This document shows positions 9,037 to 18,798 of a stretch of DNA of 64,000 nt, one piece after another. The stretch covers positions 1,674,001-1,738,000 of the forward strand of contig CP001622.1 in NCBI GenBank assembly GCA_000023185.1. The letters run 5' to 3'. The notes below the pieces were generated by a model, which was not told the origin of the DNA, searched no databases, and was given only the letters and a program-made list of their open reading frames with translations. The stretch is from Rhizobium leguminosarum bv. trifolii WSM1325 (GTDB taxonomy: Bacteria > Pseudomonadota > Alphaproteobacteria > Rhizobiales > Rhizobiaceae). Every line of letters begins with the position of its first letter. The stretch's first letter is position 1. The position numbers and the translations under genes are program-made.

Positions 9037-9860
9037 GCGGTGATACCGAAGACAAGCCGCAGCCGTTGATCGAGCACCTGATGGAGCTGCGCAGGCGGCT
9101 GATGTGGTCGATCGGCGCGTTTTTCGTCGCCTTCATCGCATGCTTCTTTTTTGCCAAGCATCTCTTCAACTATCTGGTCATTCCCTACAAGACAGCCGTA
9201 ATTTGGGCGCATCTTGACGTCGAGAAAGCCCAGCTCATCTATACCGCGCCGCAGGAATTCTTCTTCACCCAGGTCAAGGTGGCGATGTTCGGCGGCCTTG
9301 TGGTCGCTTTCCCGATCATTGCCGCCCAGGTCTACAAGTTCGTGGCGCCGGGTCTCTACAAGAACGAGCGCCAGGCTTTCCTGCCGTTCCTGATCGCCTC
9401 GCCGGTGCTGTTCCTGATGGGCGGCGCGCTCGTCTATTTCTTCTTCACGCCGATGGTCATGTGGTTCTTCCTGTCGATGCAGCAGGCGCCGGGTCATGAC
9501 GAGGTGGCCATCTCGCTGATGCCGAAGGTCTCGGAATATCTGAGCCTGATCATGACGCTGGTCTTCTCCTTCGGCCTCGTCTTCCAGCTTCCCGTCGTCA
9601 CTACGCTGCTCGCCCGTGTCGGTCTTCTGACGTCGCAATGGCTCGCCGAAAAGCGCAAGTTTGCCATCGTGCTCGCCTTTGTCGTGGCCGCCGTGCTGAC
9701 GCCGCCGGATCCGATGTCCCAGATCGGCCTTGCGATACCGACGATCCTTCTCTACGAGATTTCCATCCATGCGGCGCGACTCGTGGAGCGCCAGCGTGCC
9801 CGGCAGGCGGTCGAAAAGGAAACCGGATCCGCAGATGTTGCCAAGACGGACAGCGTCTGA
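9033..9860 (+). CDS. tatC: Sec-independent translocase subunit TatC
   Basis: This 275-residue polytopic protein has six predicted membrane segments. The conserved cytoplasmic N-terminus (LIEHLMELRRRLMWS), the first periplasmic loop with FFFTQVKVAMFGG, and the PGLYKNERQ motif after the second helix are the core TatC features used in signal-peptide recognition. It is translationally coupled to tatB and closes the tat operon. Confidence 0.96.
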   Translation: MSGDTEDKPQPLIEHLMELRRRLMWSIGAFFVAFIACFFFAKHLFNYLVIPYKTAVIWAHLDVEKAQLIYTAPQEFFFTQVKVAMFGGLVVAFPIIAAQVYKFVAPGLYKNERQAFLPFLIASPVLFLMGGALVYFFFTPMVMWFFLSMQQAPGHDEVAISLMPKVSEYLSLIMTLVFSFGLVFQLPVVTTLLARVGLLTSQWLAEKRKFAIVLAFVVAAVLTPPDPMSQIGLAIPTILLYEISIHAARLVERQRARQAVEKETGSADVAKTDSV

Positions 9861-9907
9861 GCTGCGATCTCGAAATCCCTTCATGAACGCCGTCGACTGC
9901 TTAGTCC

Positions 9908-9997
9908 TTAAATCGGAATCGGTTTAAGGAATTATGCAGCAATTCAAAGTGTTACAGTGTCCCTTGTGCGTCTGAAAAGTCGCGCGGCGCTGTAACA
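9908..9997 (+). repeat. Rhizobial intergenic palindromic element (family 1)
   Basis: The stretch has outer arms GTTACAG and CTGTAAC around an inner TGCGTCTGAAAAGTCGCGC segment that can fold back. A related copy lies in reverse orientation at 46318-46386, sharing the CAAAGTGTTACAG, GTCTGAAAAG and GCGCGGCGCTGTAA blocks. I recognise it as an intergenic repeat common in Rhizobium genomes, but cannot assign a published name. Confidence 0.75.
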
Positions 9998-10059
9998 TCC
10001 GGTCGAGGCCCGATCTGGCTTTGGCCGGGTCACCTCTGTTGCAACGACCTGGAACGACG

Positions 10060-11343
10060 ATGCTCGATATCAAATGGATCCGTGAGAATCCCGAAGCGCT
10101 CGATGCCGCCCTTGCCAAGCGCGGCGCGGAGCCTCTGGCCCAAAGTCTCGTTGCTCTCGATGAAAAGCGCCGCTCTGCCGTGCAGAAGGCACAGGACTTG
10201 CTGTCCCGCCGCAACCTCGCCTCCAAAGAGATCGGTGCGGCGATGGCCCAGAAGAATGGCGAGCTTGCCGAGAAGCTGAAGGCGGAGGTCTCTGAACTGA
10301 AGACCCTGCTGCCGGCGATCGAGGAAGAGGACCGGCAGCTGACGGCCGAACTCAACGACGCGCTCTCGCGCATCCCGAATATACCTTTCGACGACGTCCC
10401 TGTCGGCAAGGACGAGCATGACAATGTCGTCACCCGCACCGTCGGCGAAAAGCCGCGCTGGAACCACGCGCCGAAGGAGCACTTCGAAATCGGCGAGGCG
10501 CTCGGCTATATGGATTTCGAGCGCGCCGCCAAGCTCTCCGGCTCGCGCTTCACGGTTCTGACCGGGCCGCTCGCCAGGCTCGAGCGCGCGCTCGGCCAGT
10601 TCATGATCGATCTCCACACGAGCGAGCACGGGTATAGCGAAGTCAGCTCGCCGCTGATGGTGCGCGACGAGGCCGTTTATGGCACCGCCCAACTGCCGAA
10701 ATTCGCCGACGATCTCTTCAGGACGACTGATGGACGCTGGTTGATCCCGACGGCCGAGGTGACGCTGACCAATCTCGTGCGCGAAGAGATCCTCGATCAG
10801 GAAAAGCTGCCGCTCCGCTTTACCGCATTGACGCCGTCCTTCCGCTCGGAAGCGGGCTCGGCCGGCCGCGATACGCGCGGCATGCTGCGCCAGCATCAGT
10901 TCTGGAAATGCGAGCTCGTCTCGATCACCGATGCCGAGAGCGCCGTTGCCGAGCATGAGCGCATGACCGCCTGCGCCGAGGAAGTGCTGAAGCGCCTCGG
11001 CCTGCATTTCCGCACCATGACGCTTTGCACCGGCGACATGGGTTTCGGCTCGCGCAAGACTTACGATCTCGAAGTCTGGCTGCCGGGGCAGAATGCCTTC
11101 CGTGAAATCTCGTCCTGCTCGGTCTGCGGCGATTTTCAGGGCCGGCGGATGAATGCGCGCTACCGCGGCAAGGAAGATAAGAACAACAAGTTCGTGCACA
11201 CGCTGAATGGTTCCGGCACTGCCGTCGGCCGCTGCCTGATCGCCGTCCTTGAAAATTATCTGAATGAGGATGGTTCCGTCACGATTCCGGACGTTTTGCT
11301 GCCTTATATGGGCGGATTGACCAAAATCGAACGGGCGGCCTGA
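10060..11343 (+). CDS. serS: Seryl-tRNA synthetase
   Basis: This 427-residue class II aminoacyl-tRNA synthetase charges tRNA-Ser (and tRNA-Sec where present). It starts with the typical [20 protein letters not shown], has an N-terminal coiled-coil tRNA-binding arm through about residue 105, motif 2 around [14 protein letters not shown], and motif 3 near [18 protein letters not shown]. An open frame extends 13 codons upstream of ATG 10060, but the family N-terminus begins here. surE follows after four bases, suggesting co-transcription. Confidence 0.96.
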   Translation: MLDIKWIRENPEALDAALAKRGAEPLAQSLVALDEKRRSAVQKAQDLLSRRNLASKEIGAAMAQKNGELAEKLKAEVSELKTLLPAIEEEDRQLTAELNDALSRIPNIPFDDVPVGKDEHDNVVTRTVGEKPRWNHAPKEHFEIGEALGYMDFERAAKLSGSRFTVLTGPLARLERALGQFMIDLHTSEHGYSEVSSPLMVRDEAVYGTAQLPKFADDLFRTTDGRWLIPTAEVTLTNLVREEILDQEKLPLRFTALTPSFRSEAGSAGRDTRGMLRQHQFWKCELVSITDAESAVAEHERMTACAEEVLKRLGLHFRTMTLCTGDMGFGSRKTYDLEVWLPGQNAFREISSCSVCGDFQGRRMNARYRGKEDKNNKFVHTLNGSGTAVGRCLIAVLENYLNEDGSVTIPDVLLPYMGGLTKIERAA

Positions 11344-11347
11344 GGCG

Positions 11348-12121
11348 ATGCGCATCCTGCTTACGAATGACGACGGCATTCACGCCGAAGGTCTTGCCGC
11401 GCTGGAGCGGATCGCGCGCACGCTGTCCGACGATGTCTGGATCGTCGCGCCCGAGACCGACCAGAGCGGCCTTGCCCATTCGCTGAGCCTCTCCGAACCT
11501 CTGAGGCTGCGCAAGATTTCCGAAAAGCATTTCGCCTTGCGCGGCACGCCGACCGATTGCGTCATCATGGGTATCAGGCAGGTGATGGACATCAAGCCGG
11601 ATCTCGTCCTGTCCGGCGTCAATTCAGGCTCGAACGTCGCCGACGACGTGACCTATTCCGGCACGATCGCCGGCGCCATCGAGGGCACCATGCAGGGCGT
11701 GCGCTCCTTCGCGCTGAGCCAGGCCTATCTCTATGAGGACGGCGCGCGCATCGTGCCCTGGGAGGTCTGCGAGACGCATGCGCCGGCTCTTCTGGAAAAG
11801 CTGATGGTCCTGGACCTGCCGGATGGCACGTTCCTCAATCTCAACTTCCCGAACTGCCGTCCCGACGAAGTCGACGGTGCCGAGGTGACCATGCAGGGCA
11901 AGCTCGCCTTCAATCTGCAGGTCGATGCCCGCTCCGACGGCCGGGGATTTCCTTACTACTGGCTGAAGTTCGGCGAACGCGCCGGCGCCTTCGTCGAAGG
12001 CACCGATATTCACGCGCTGAAGCATAATAAGATTTCGGTAACGCCTTTGAAACTGGATCTGACCGATTATTCCGTGACGGACCGCGTGGCGCGGGCCTTG
12101 GGATACGGAGCACAAGTTTGA
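11348..12121 (+). CDS. surE: 5'/3'-nucleotidase SurE
   Basis: This 257-residue SurE phosphatase dephosphorylates nucleoside 5'- and 3'-monophosphates with a divalent metal. The N-terminal metal site [15 protein letters not shown] and the second motif [18 protein letters not shown] are intact. It overlaps the following pcm gene by four bases (TTGA). The surE-pcm-nlpD order is the same as in E. coli, where it is linked to stationary-phase survival. Confidence 0.95.
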   Translation: MRILLTNDDGIHAEGLAALERIARTLSDDVWIVAPETDQSGLAHSLSLSEPLRLRKISEKHFALRGTPTDCVIMGIRQVMDIKPDLVLSGVNSGSNVADDVTYSGTIAGAIEGTMQGVRSFALSQAYLYEDGARIVPWEVCETHAPALLEKLMVLDLPDGTFLNLNFPNCRPDEVDGAEVTMQGKLAFNLQVDARSDGRGFPYYWLKFGERAGAFVEGTDIHALKHNKISVTPLKLDLTDYSVTDRVARALGYGAQV

Positions 12122-12771
12122 CGGCAAGACTGGCGGAGAAGGAGGGCTTTGCTGCGCTCGTCCTCAGATTGCGTGCCGAAGGCATCTCCGATCTCGATCT
12201 GCTGACGGCAGTCGAGCAGACGCAGCGCTCGCTGTTCGTGCCGCCGCAATTTGCCGACGACGCCTATTCGAGCCGGACGATCCCGATCGAATGCGGCTCC
12301 TTTCTCGAAGGCATCGATTTTGCCGTCCGCATCCTGCATCACCTGAAGCTCAAGCCCGGCCAGCGCGTCCTGGAGATCGGCACCGGAAGCGGCTTTACCG
12401 CCGCCGTGATGGGCCGCCTGGCCGAGCGTGTCCTGTCCATCGACCGCTACAAGACGCTGACGACGGCAGCGCAGCGGCGCATGGAATCGCTTGGTTTGCG
12501 CAGCGTCGTCATCCGTCAGGCCGACGGCAGCGCCGGCATGCAGGGAGAGGGGACCTTCGATCGCATCCTGGTGACGGCCGCTTTCAACGCGATGCCGCGC
12601 TTTTATACCGACCAGCTCGTTTCCGGCGGCTCGATGATCGCGCCGCTGATGATTTCCGAGAACGAGTGTCGCATGGTGCGGCTGACGAAAACCGGTAGCC
12701 GTTTCGAACGCGAGGAACTGTTCGACGCTCCCTATCTGCCGATCGTTCCGCGCCTTGCCTCGCTGCTGTAG
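12118..12771 (+). CDS. pcm: Protein-L-isoaspartate O-methyltransferase family protein (divergent)
   Basis: This 217-residue protein has the SAM-binding Rossmann motif [16 protein letters not shown] near residues 84-99 and the motif [12 protein letters not shown], as in PCMT enzymes that repair isoaspartyl damage. The conserved GQTIS-type substrate loop before the SAM domain is replaced here by [12 protein letters not shown], so isoaspartyl activity is less certain. The start is TTG overlapping the surE stop. Position between surE and the nlpD-like gene supports the pcm assignment. Confidence 0.85.
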   Translation: MTARLAEKEGFAALVLRLRAEGISDLDLLTAVEQTQRSLFVPPQFADDAYSSRTIPIECGSFLEGIDFAVRILHHLKLKPGQRVLEIGTGSGFTAAVMGRLAERVLSIDRYKTLTTAAQRRMESLGLRSVVIRQADGSAGMQGEGTFDRILVTAAFNAMPRFYTDQLVSGGSMIAPLMISENECRMVRLTKTGSRFEREELFDAPYLPIVPRLASLL

Positions 12772-12839
12772 ATGTGGATGATTTCAGGCCGCATCGGCCT
12801 GAAATCCGACCATCAAAACAACAGCGCATGAGGTTATGC

Positions 12840-12860
12840 GAAAGCCGCTCAGGCTTTTTG
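12840..12860 (+). terminator. Probable terminator after pcm
   Basis: A short stem AAAGCC / GGCTTT with a five-base loop is followed by a T-run. A stronger 11-bp hairpin without a T-run sits just upstream at 12781-12805. Either could end surE-pcm transcription. Confidence 0.5.
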
Positions 12861-12943
12861 GCATCATGCTCGGCACACTGCAATTTTTCACCCGTAAGCT
12901 ATGGTTATCAATTTCTCAAAAATATCGTACTGATTCCAGCATC

Positions 12944-12958
12944 TTAACTGCGTGGTAA
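12944..12958. promoter_or_regulatory. CtrA-box-like sequence upstream of the nlpD-like gene
   Basis: TTAA, seven bases, GTAA matches the alphaproteobacterial CtrA consensus TTAA-N7-TTAA in seven of eight positions. It is 28 bases before the first possible start codon of the LytM lipoprotein gene. Such matches occur by chance, so the call is tentative. Confidence 0.3.
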
Positions 12959-12985
12959 TACTAACGCGTTTTAATAGACTCACAA

Positions 12986-14617
12986 ATGGTTGCGTTCTCA
13001 GTGGGTCGAGTCATGCGTTTCAGTCTTTCGCCAAAGTTCGGGAAGTCGGCCGGTAATCTTCTGGTTGTTAGCCTGCTGGCAAGTGCCGCAACAGGCTGCA
13101 GTTCCGATGTGACACGGTTTGGCGGCTTGTTTTCCTCCTCCGGGCAGGACCAGATCACCACAAGTTCCATTCCGCGCAGGAATATGAACGGTTCTCAAGG
13201 TGATCCGGTGCCGCGCGCCGATCTTGGCGGTTCGGCCGTTGCCAGCCAGTCGGGCTACGGCGGCGGCAATGATGCGCTGAATCAGCCTTATCCCGTCCGC
13301 CAGGGTTACGATCCGACCCGCACGTCGAGCTCGAGCGCACGTCTCGCTTCCGCGCCGGTCTCCGTGCAGCGTTCAGAATTGGCCGCGCCGACAGCGGCGG
13401 CACCCTCCCGGCAGCGGGAAAAGGAAGTCGCGCTCGCTCAGCCTTTCCCGACTGCGCCGCAAGCCGAAAGGCCCCGATTGGTGGCGCCGGCTGCGCCGAA
13501 GATGACGCCCGATACGCTGACGACCGGCACGACGCCGAAGGTTTCCGGCTGGTCTGCCACCAACGCTCCGTCGGTGACGCTGCGTCCGGGTGAAAGCATC
13601 GCCACCCTCTCCAGGCGTTTTGGCGTACCGGAAAAGGAAATTCTGCGCGTCAATGCTCTGAAGACGGCATCTGCCGCCCAGCCCGGCCAGGCGATCCTGA
13701 TCCCGACATTCAACGGCGGCAATGCCGCCAAGGCGGCATCGCAGGCGGCTGACCTTTCCAAGCCCGGCAAGATGCCGGATGCGCCGAAGGCGCCTGAGCA
13801 GAACGTTGCCGTCATTCCGGGCGCCAATTCCGCCCGCGACAAGACGCTGGGGAGTGCCGATGTCACCGGTAAACTTCCCGCCGGCGCCGGCAAGGATCCG
13901 AAGGCGCCTGCCGGCACCTATGTCGTCAAGCAAGGCGATTCCCTGGCAAAGATTGCCAAGGCGACCGGTAGCAATGTCGACGACCTTAAAGCCGCCAACA
14001 ATCTGTCGGCCAGTTCGCTCCGCATCGGTCAGGCCCTGAAGATCCCGAACGGCACCGCCGACAATATCAAGACCGCCTCGATCCCGGCCGAGAAGGTCGA
14101 TCCGAAGCCAACTCAGCCGGCGGCTCCCCAGCAGACGGCTTCCGTTCAGCCCGCGCCCTACAAGGCGCCGGCCGCCACCCAGACCGTCGACGATGTCGAG
14201 AAGAAGTCGGACGTCAGCTCCGCCGCGCCGGAATCGACCGGCATCGGTAAATATCGCTGGCCGGTGCGCGGCCAGGTCATTGCCTCATACGGTGCCAACG
14301 TCAACGGCAACCGCAATGACGGCATCGACATCTCGGTCCCGCAGGGCACGCCGATCAAGGCTGCCGAAAACGGCGTCGTCATCTATGCCGGCAACGGCCT
14401 GAAGGAACTCGGCAACACGGTTCTTGTCCGTCACGACGACGGCACCGTCACCGTCTACGGCAACGCCGATACGCTGAGCGTCACCCGCGGCCAGAAGATC
14501 CAGCGTGGCCAGACCGTCGCCGTCTCCGGCATGAGCGGCGACGTCAAGCAGCCGCAGGTCCATTTCGAGGTGCGCAAGGATGCGTCCCCGGTCAACCCGA
14601 TGACTTTCCTGGAATAG
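12986..14617 (+). CDS. nlpD: NlpD-like lipoprotein with two LysM domains and a degenerate LytM domain
   Basis: This 543-residue lipoprotein has a signal peptide and lipobox with the lipidated Cys at residue 38 (LASAATGC). Two LysM peptidoglycan-binding domains lie at about 195-241 and 310-355, joined by Pro/Ala-rich linkers, and a C-terminal M23/LytM domain runs from about 420. The domain lacks most zinc ligands: the first His is Asn in NDGIDIS, the YxH His is Asn in YGNADTL, and HxH is QVH. It therefore looks like a non-enzymatic NlpD/EnvC-type amidase activator for septum splitting. An alternative start is ATG 13013. The gene is downstream of surE-pcm as in E. coli. Confidence 0.88.
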   Translation: MVAFSVGRVMRFSLSPKFGKSAGNLLVVSLLASAATGCSSDVTRFGGLFSSSGQDQITTSSIPRRNMNGSQGDPVPRADLGGSAVASQSGYGGGNDALNQPYPVRQGYDPTRTSSSSARLASAPVSVQRSELAAPTAAAPSRQREKEVALAQPFPTAPQAERPRLVAPAAPKMTPDTLTTGTTPKVSGWSATNAPSVTLRPGESIATLSRRFGVPEKEILRVNALKTASAAQPGQAILIPTFNGGNAAKAASQAADLSKPGKMPDAPKAPEQNVAVIPGANSARDKTLGSADVTGKLPAGAGKDPKAPAGTYVVKQGDSLAKIAKATGSNVDDLKAANNLSASSLRIGQALKIPNGTADNIKTASIPAEKVDPKPTQPAAPQQTASVQPAPYKAPAATQTVDDVEKKSDVSSAAPESTGIGKYRWPVRGQVIASYGANVNGNRNDGIDISVPQGTPIKAAENGVVIYAGNGLKELGNTVLVRHDDGTVTVYGNADTLSVTRGQKIQRGQTVAVSGMSGDVKQPQVHFEVRKDASPVNPMTFLE

Positions 14618-14637
14618 GTATTGCGTACCAGGAAACG

Positions 14638-14666
14638 CAAAAGCCCGGCCACCAGCCGGGCTTTTG
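14638..14666 (+). terminator. Terminator after the nlpD-like gene
   Basis: A 12-bp perfect stem CAAAAGCCCGGC / GCCGGGCTTTTG with a five-base loop lies 20 bases after the stop. The T-rich arm reads TTTTG on the plus strand and on the minus strand too, so it may serve both converging units. Confidence 0.8.
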
Positions 14667-14672
14667 TCATTT

Positions 14673-14775
14673 GATGGATACCGCCCAAAAGTGTGCAGCG
14701 GTTCTGGGAGGACGACGTGCAGAAGAAAAAGATCGAAAGTGCCTTGCATGAATCAAGTTCGATGCGACGTGCTTT
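14673..14775. repeat. Rhizobial intergenic repeat (family 2), copy a
   Basis: The stretch contains the blocks CCGCCCAAAAGTGTGCAGCGG, GACGACGTGC and GTTCGATGCGACGTGC, shared with copies at 20586-20679, 27699-27745 and 37358-37507. It occupies the gap between the convergent nlpD-like and DUF815 genes. Confidence 0.8.
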
Positions 14776-14781
14776 AGATGT

Positions 14782-15654
14782 TTAGTCCCGGTCGATGTGA
14801 ACCCGCATGCGTCCGGCCAGATCCTGAATATATTGCCAGGCGACGCGGCCGGAGCGTGCGCCGCGCGTCGTTGCCCATTCCAGCGCTTCGGCATGCATCT
14901 TGTCGCGTTCGAGCCCGAGCTTGAAGTGATCGGCATAGCCGTCGATCATGCCGAGATAATCCTCCTGGCTGCATTTGTGAAAGCCGAGCCAGAGGCCGAA
15001 GCGGTCGGAAAGCGAAACCTTCTCCTCGACCGCCTCCGAGGGATTGATCGCCGTCGACTGCTCGTTTTCCATCATGTGGCGTGGCAGCAGATGGCGTCGG
15101 TTGGAGGTGGCGTAGAACAGCACATTGTCCGGCCGCCCTTCGACGCCGCCGTCGAGTGCCGCCTTCAGCGACTTGTAGGCGGTGTCGTCGTGATCGAAGG
15201 AAAGATCGTCGCAGAAGACGATCACGCGGTAGGGTGTGTCCTTCAGGAGGTCGAGCAGATGGGGAAGGCTGGAGATATCCTCACGATGGACTTCTACCAG
15301 TTTCAGCAACACACTGCTTTCGCGCCTGACATCCTCGTGCACGGCCTTGACCAGCGAGGATTTGCCCATGCCTCGCGCGCCCCAGAGCAGCACATTGTTG
15401 GCGGCATAGCCCTCGGCGAAACGCACCGTATTCTCATGCAGAATGTCGCGCACGTGATCGACGCCGCGGATGAGCGTCAATGCCACCCGGTTCGGCCTCT
15501 TGACCGGCTGCAGATGCTGGCGCAATGGCGCCCAGACGAAACAGTCGGCGGCATCCCAGTCGTTGCGGGCGGGCGCCGGTCCGGCAAGACGTTCGACGGC
15601 GTCGGCGAGCCGTCTCAGTTCGGCAAGCAGGGCTGTGTTGATTTCCTCGGTCAT
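14782..15654 (-). CDS. DUF815-family AAA-type ATPase
   Basis: This 290-residue cytoplasmic protein has a Walker A motif GARGMGKSSLVKAV near residues 90-103 and a Walker B-like segment RVIVFCDDLSFD, as in the DUF815 ATPases. The cellular role is not established. The start was set at 15654 because AGGAGG lies seven bases upstream on the minus strand; an in-frame codon ten residues earlier lacks such a site. It is divergent from yajC-secDF across about 200 bases and convergent with the nlpD-like gene, an arrangement common in rhizobia. Confidence 0.88.
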   Translation of the reverse strand: MTEEINTALLAELRRLADAVERLAGPAPARNDWDAADCFVWAPLRQHLQPVKRPNRVALTLIRGVDHVRDILHENTVRFAEGYAANNVLLWGARGMGKSSLVKAVHEDVRRESSVLLKLVEVHREDISSLPHLLDLLKDTPYRVIVFCDDLSFDHDDTAYKSLKAALDGGVEGRPDNVLFYATSNRRHLLPRHMMENEQSTAINPSEAVEEKVSLSDRFGLWLGFHKCSQEDYLGMIDGYADHFKLGLERDKMHAEALEWATTRGARSGRVAWQYIQDLAGRMRVHIDRD

Positions 15655-15860
15655 CGACGGCCTCCTGATTTCTCGCTGCGGCAATCCGCTTTGATCTTTC
15701 GATGTCGGTTAGCATGGCGTTTTGAATGCGGAAAGGTTATGAGGCAGCGGAATCGGTACTGTTTCCGGCTGTTTCTGTTGCATTCATCGAAGCCGTAACT
15801 ATAGTCCGGCAACCTGAAAAGAGAGGCGGAGTTCCGCCGCCCAAGCCTGAGGAGTTTAGC

Positions 15861-16208
15861 ATGTTCATCACCCCGGCATTCGCCCAGAGCGCGACCGATA
15901 CCGCAACGGGATTCGGCGGCTCCGGTTTCGAAATGATCATCCTGTTTGTGCCGCTGATGGTCGTCTGGTACTTCCTGCTGATCCGTCCGCAGCGCGCACA
16001 GGCAAAGAAGCGTGAGGAGACCCTGAAGGCGATCCGTCGCGGCGATCAGGTCGTCACCGGCGGCGGTCTCGTCGGCAAGGTCACCAAGGTCGTCGACGAA
16101 AAGGAAGTCGAAGTCGAGATTGCTGACGGCGTGCGCGTGCGCATCGTCCGCAGCGGCATCTCCGAAATTCGCGTCAAGGGTGAACCGGTCAAGGCCGACG
16201 CGGCGTAA
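15861..16208 (+). CDS. yajC: Preprotein translocase accessory subunit YajC
   Basis: This 115-residue protein has one membrane helix (MIILFVPLMVVWYFLLIRP) followed by a basic cytoplasmic domain with GDQVVTGGGLVGKV, the YajC hallmark. YajC associates with SecDF and YidC in the holotranslocon. ATG 15861 follows GAGGAG with good spacing. secDF follows after 45 bases in the same direction. Confidence 0.95.
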   Translation: MFITPAFAQSATDTATGFGGSGFEMIILFVPLMVVWYFLLIRPQRAQAKKREETLKAIRRGDQVVTGGGLVGKVTKVVDEKEVEVEIADGVRVRIVRSGISEIRVKGEPVKADAA

Positions 16209-16253
16209 CAAGCGATAACGGCAGGACCGCCGGATCGGAAGATCGTCGAGAGA

Positions 16254-18794
16254 ATGTTGCATTTTTCCCGCTGGAAAACACTTCTGATTTGGCTGGCCGC
16301 GTTTGCGGCCATCGTCATCGCTGCGCCCAATCTGCTGACTGAGGCGCAGCGATCCTCCCTGCCGGACTGGTTGCGGCACGACCGCGTAGTGCTTGGGCTC
16401 GACCTGCAGGGCGGCTCGCATATCGTTCTAAAGGTCGAGCGTTCCGACATCGTCAGGGACCGCCTGGAAGAGCTGGTCGCCAATGTGCGCAACGCGCTGC
16501 GTGGCGCCAGCATCCGCTATACCGGGCTGACCGGCAATGACCAGACCGTCACCGTCCGGATCACCGATCCGGCCCAGACACAGGCGGCGGTCGATCTGCT
16601 GAAGCCTTTGACGACGGCCGGCGGACATTCCGGATCTGAGGTTGCGCTGCAGCAGGGCGAAGAGGGGCAGCTCTCACTGCAGATTTCCGACGCCGGCATT
16701 ACTGCTGACGTCGCTTCCGCCCGGACCCGCTCGCTCGATATCGTTGGCCGCCGCATCGCCGGATTCGGCTATGATAATTTCCTCGTTCACCCCGATGGCG
16801 CCGACCGGATCGTCGTGCAGGTGCTGGGATCGGTCGACGCGGAGCGGCTGAAGAATATCCTGAACCAGCCGGCCAAGCTTTCCTTTCATTTGATCGACGA
16901 AAGCATGTCGGGGCAGGAGGCGCTGAACGGCCGTTGGCCGGCGACATCGCAGGTGCTCTATTCGCTTGACGATCCGCCGATCCCCTATCTCGTCGACCGC
17001 ACCGCTTTCGCCAACAGCGGCAACATGGTCGATATCGAGCCTGTCATCGACCCGCAGACGCAGGAGACCTCGATTGCCTACCGTCTCGATGCCGAAGGCA
17101 CGCAGCGGTTGGCGCAGGCGACCGGGCAGAATATCGGCAAGCATCTTGCCATCGTCTTCGACGACCAGGTGATGTCGTCACCGGTCATCGATGCGGCGAT
17201 CACCGGCGGCGAGGGCAGGATTTCGGCAAACTTCTCCGAGGATGGCGTCCGCGACCTTGCGATCATGCTGCGCGCCGGCGCCTTGCCAGCGACGCTGACC
17301 AGCGTTGAGGAACGCAGCGTCAGCCCGAGATTCGGCGCTGATTCCATCTTCAACGGCATCGTTGCCGGCCTCGTCGCCGTCGTATTGGTCGCGGCACTGA
17401 TGATCGCGCTCTATCGCATCCTCGGCATCATCGCCGTCGCCTCGCTCTTCCTCAACCTGATCCTCATCGTCGCGGTGCTCAGCCTTGCCGGCGCGACGCT
17501 CACCTTGCCCGGGATTGCCGGCATCGTGCTGATTGTCGGCATGGCCGTCGACTCGAACGTTTTGATCTACGAGCGAATCCGCGAAGAGGAGAAGACCACT
17601 CATTCCTTTGCGGAGGCCGTCGGCCGCGGTTTCTCGCGCGCATTCGCAACGATCGTCGACGCCAATGTGACGATTTTCATTGCGGCCATCATCCTCTTCT
17701 TCCTCGGCAGCGAATCCATCCGCGGTTTCGCGGTGACGCTTGCGGTCGGCATCCTGACGACCGTCTTCACGGCTTTCACGCTGACGCGCTCGATCGTTGC
17801 CGTCTGGCTGAGCGCGCGCCATCCCCGGCATCTGCCGAAGAGCGTGCTGACGCATCTTTTCGAGCACGCCAATATCCGCTTCATGGGGATTCGCCGTTAT
17901 GTCTTTACGGCCTCGGCGGTCATTTCGCTGATCGCCATGGCCGCCTTTGCCACCGTCGGCTTGCATCTCGGCGTCGATTTCACTGGCGGCTCGCTCATCG
18001 AGGTGACGGCAAAGCAGGCCAATGCCGAGATCGCCGATATCCACTCGCGCCTCAATGATCTCAATCTCGGCGATGTCAGTGTCGAGCGCACGGGCGGGCC
18101 GGCGAATGCGCGGATCCGCATCGCTTCCCAGGGTGGCGGCGAGAATGCCGAGCAGTCGGCGGCGACGCTGGTGCGCGGCGAGCTCCAGGAAGATTATGAT
18201 TTTCGTCGCGTCGAGGTCGTCGGTCCCGCCATCTCGGGCGAATTGACGATGATGGCGACGCTCGGCGTGCTTGCAGCTCTTGCGGCGATCCTCATCTACA
18301 TCTGGATCCGCTTCGAATGGCAATTCGCGGTCGGCGCCATCGTCGCAACGCTGCACGACGTCATCATCATGCTCGGTCTCTTCGTCCTCACCGGCATCGA
18401 GTTCAACCTGACGAGCATCGCCGCCGTACTGACCATCGTCGGTTATTCCTTAAACGATACGGTCGTGGTCTACGACCGAATGCGCGAAAATCTCAAACGA
18501 TACAAGAAGATGCCGCTGCCGATCCTGATCGATGCCTCGATCAATCAGACGCTGTCTCGCACCGTTCTGACCGCGGCGACGACGCTGATCGCCTTGCTGG
18601 CGCTCTTTCTCTTCGGCGGCGAAGTCATCCGCTCCTTCACCTTTGCGATGCTCTTCGGCGTCGCTCTCGGCACCTTTTCTTCGATCTATATCGCTGCTCC
18701 TGTCTTGATCGTCTTCCGGCTGCGGCCGGAGGCTCCCGACGGGGAAGAGAGCAACAAGACGGATGCTGGTGTAAAATCCGGCACGGTGGTTTGA
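16254..18794 (+). CDS. secDF: SecD-SecF fusion, protein translocase subunit
   Basis: This 846-residue fusion joins SecD (about residues 1-520) to SecF (about 540-846). It has a first membrane helix, large periplasmic P1 domain, and five helices with GMAVDSNVLIYERIREE in the SecD half; the SecF half repeats the plan with GYSLNDTVVVYDRMRENL. The conserved membrane Asp residues that couple to proton flow are visible in both halves. The complex pulls translocating proteins into the periplasm. Two genes for complex I assembly-factor-like proteins follow with gaps of four and two bases. Confidence 0.96.
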   Translation: MLHFSRWKTLLIWLAAFAAIVIAAPNLLTEAQRSSLPDWLRHDRVVLGLDLQGGSHIVLKVERSDIVRDRLEELVANVRNALRGASIRYTGLTGNDQTVTVRITDPAQTQAAVDLLKPLTTAGGHSGSEVALQQGEEGQLSLQISDAGITADVASARTRSLDIVGRRIAGFGYDNFLVHPDGADRIVVQVLGSVDAERLKNILNQPAKLSFHLIDESMSGQEALNGRWPATSQVLYSLDDPPIPYLVDRTAFANSGNMVDIEPVIDPQTQETSIAYRLDAEGTQRLAQATGQNIGKHLAIVFDDQVMSSPVIDAAITGGEGRISANFSEDGVRDLAIMLRAGALPATLTSVEERSVSPRFGADSIFNGIVAGLVAVVLVAALMIALYRILGIIAVASLFLNLILIVAVLSLAGATLTLPGIAGIVLIVGMAVDSNVLIYERIREEEKTTHSFAEAVGRGFSRAFATIVDANVTIFIAAIILFFLGSESIRGFAVTLAVGILTTVFTAFTLTRSIVAVWLSARHPRHLPKSVLTHLFEHANIRFMGIRRYVFTASAVISLIAMAAFATVGLHLGVDFTGGSLIEVTAKQANAEIADIHSRLNDLNLGDVSVERTGGPANARIRIASQGGGENAEQSAATLVRGELQEDYDFRRVEVVGPAISGELTMMATLGVLAALAAILIYIWIRFEWQFAVGAIVATLHDVIIMLGLFVLTGIEFNLTSIAAVLTIVGYSLNDTVVVYDRMRENLKRYKKMPLPILIDASINQTLSRTVLTAATTLIALLALFLFGGEVIRSFTFAMLFGVALGTFSSIYIAAPVLIVFRLRPEAPDGEESNKTDAGVKSGTVV

Positions 18795-18798
18795 AAAC

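Noticed and set aside
10030..11379. Long minus-strand open frame opposite serS
   Set aside because: Antisense shadow of a conserved synthetase gene.
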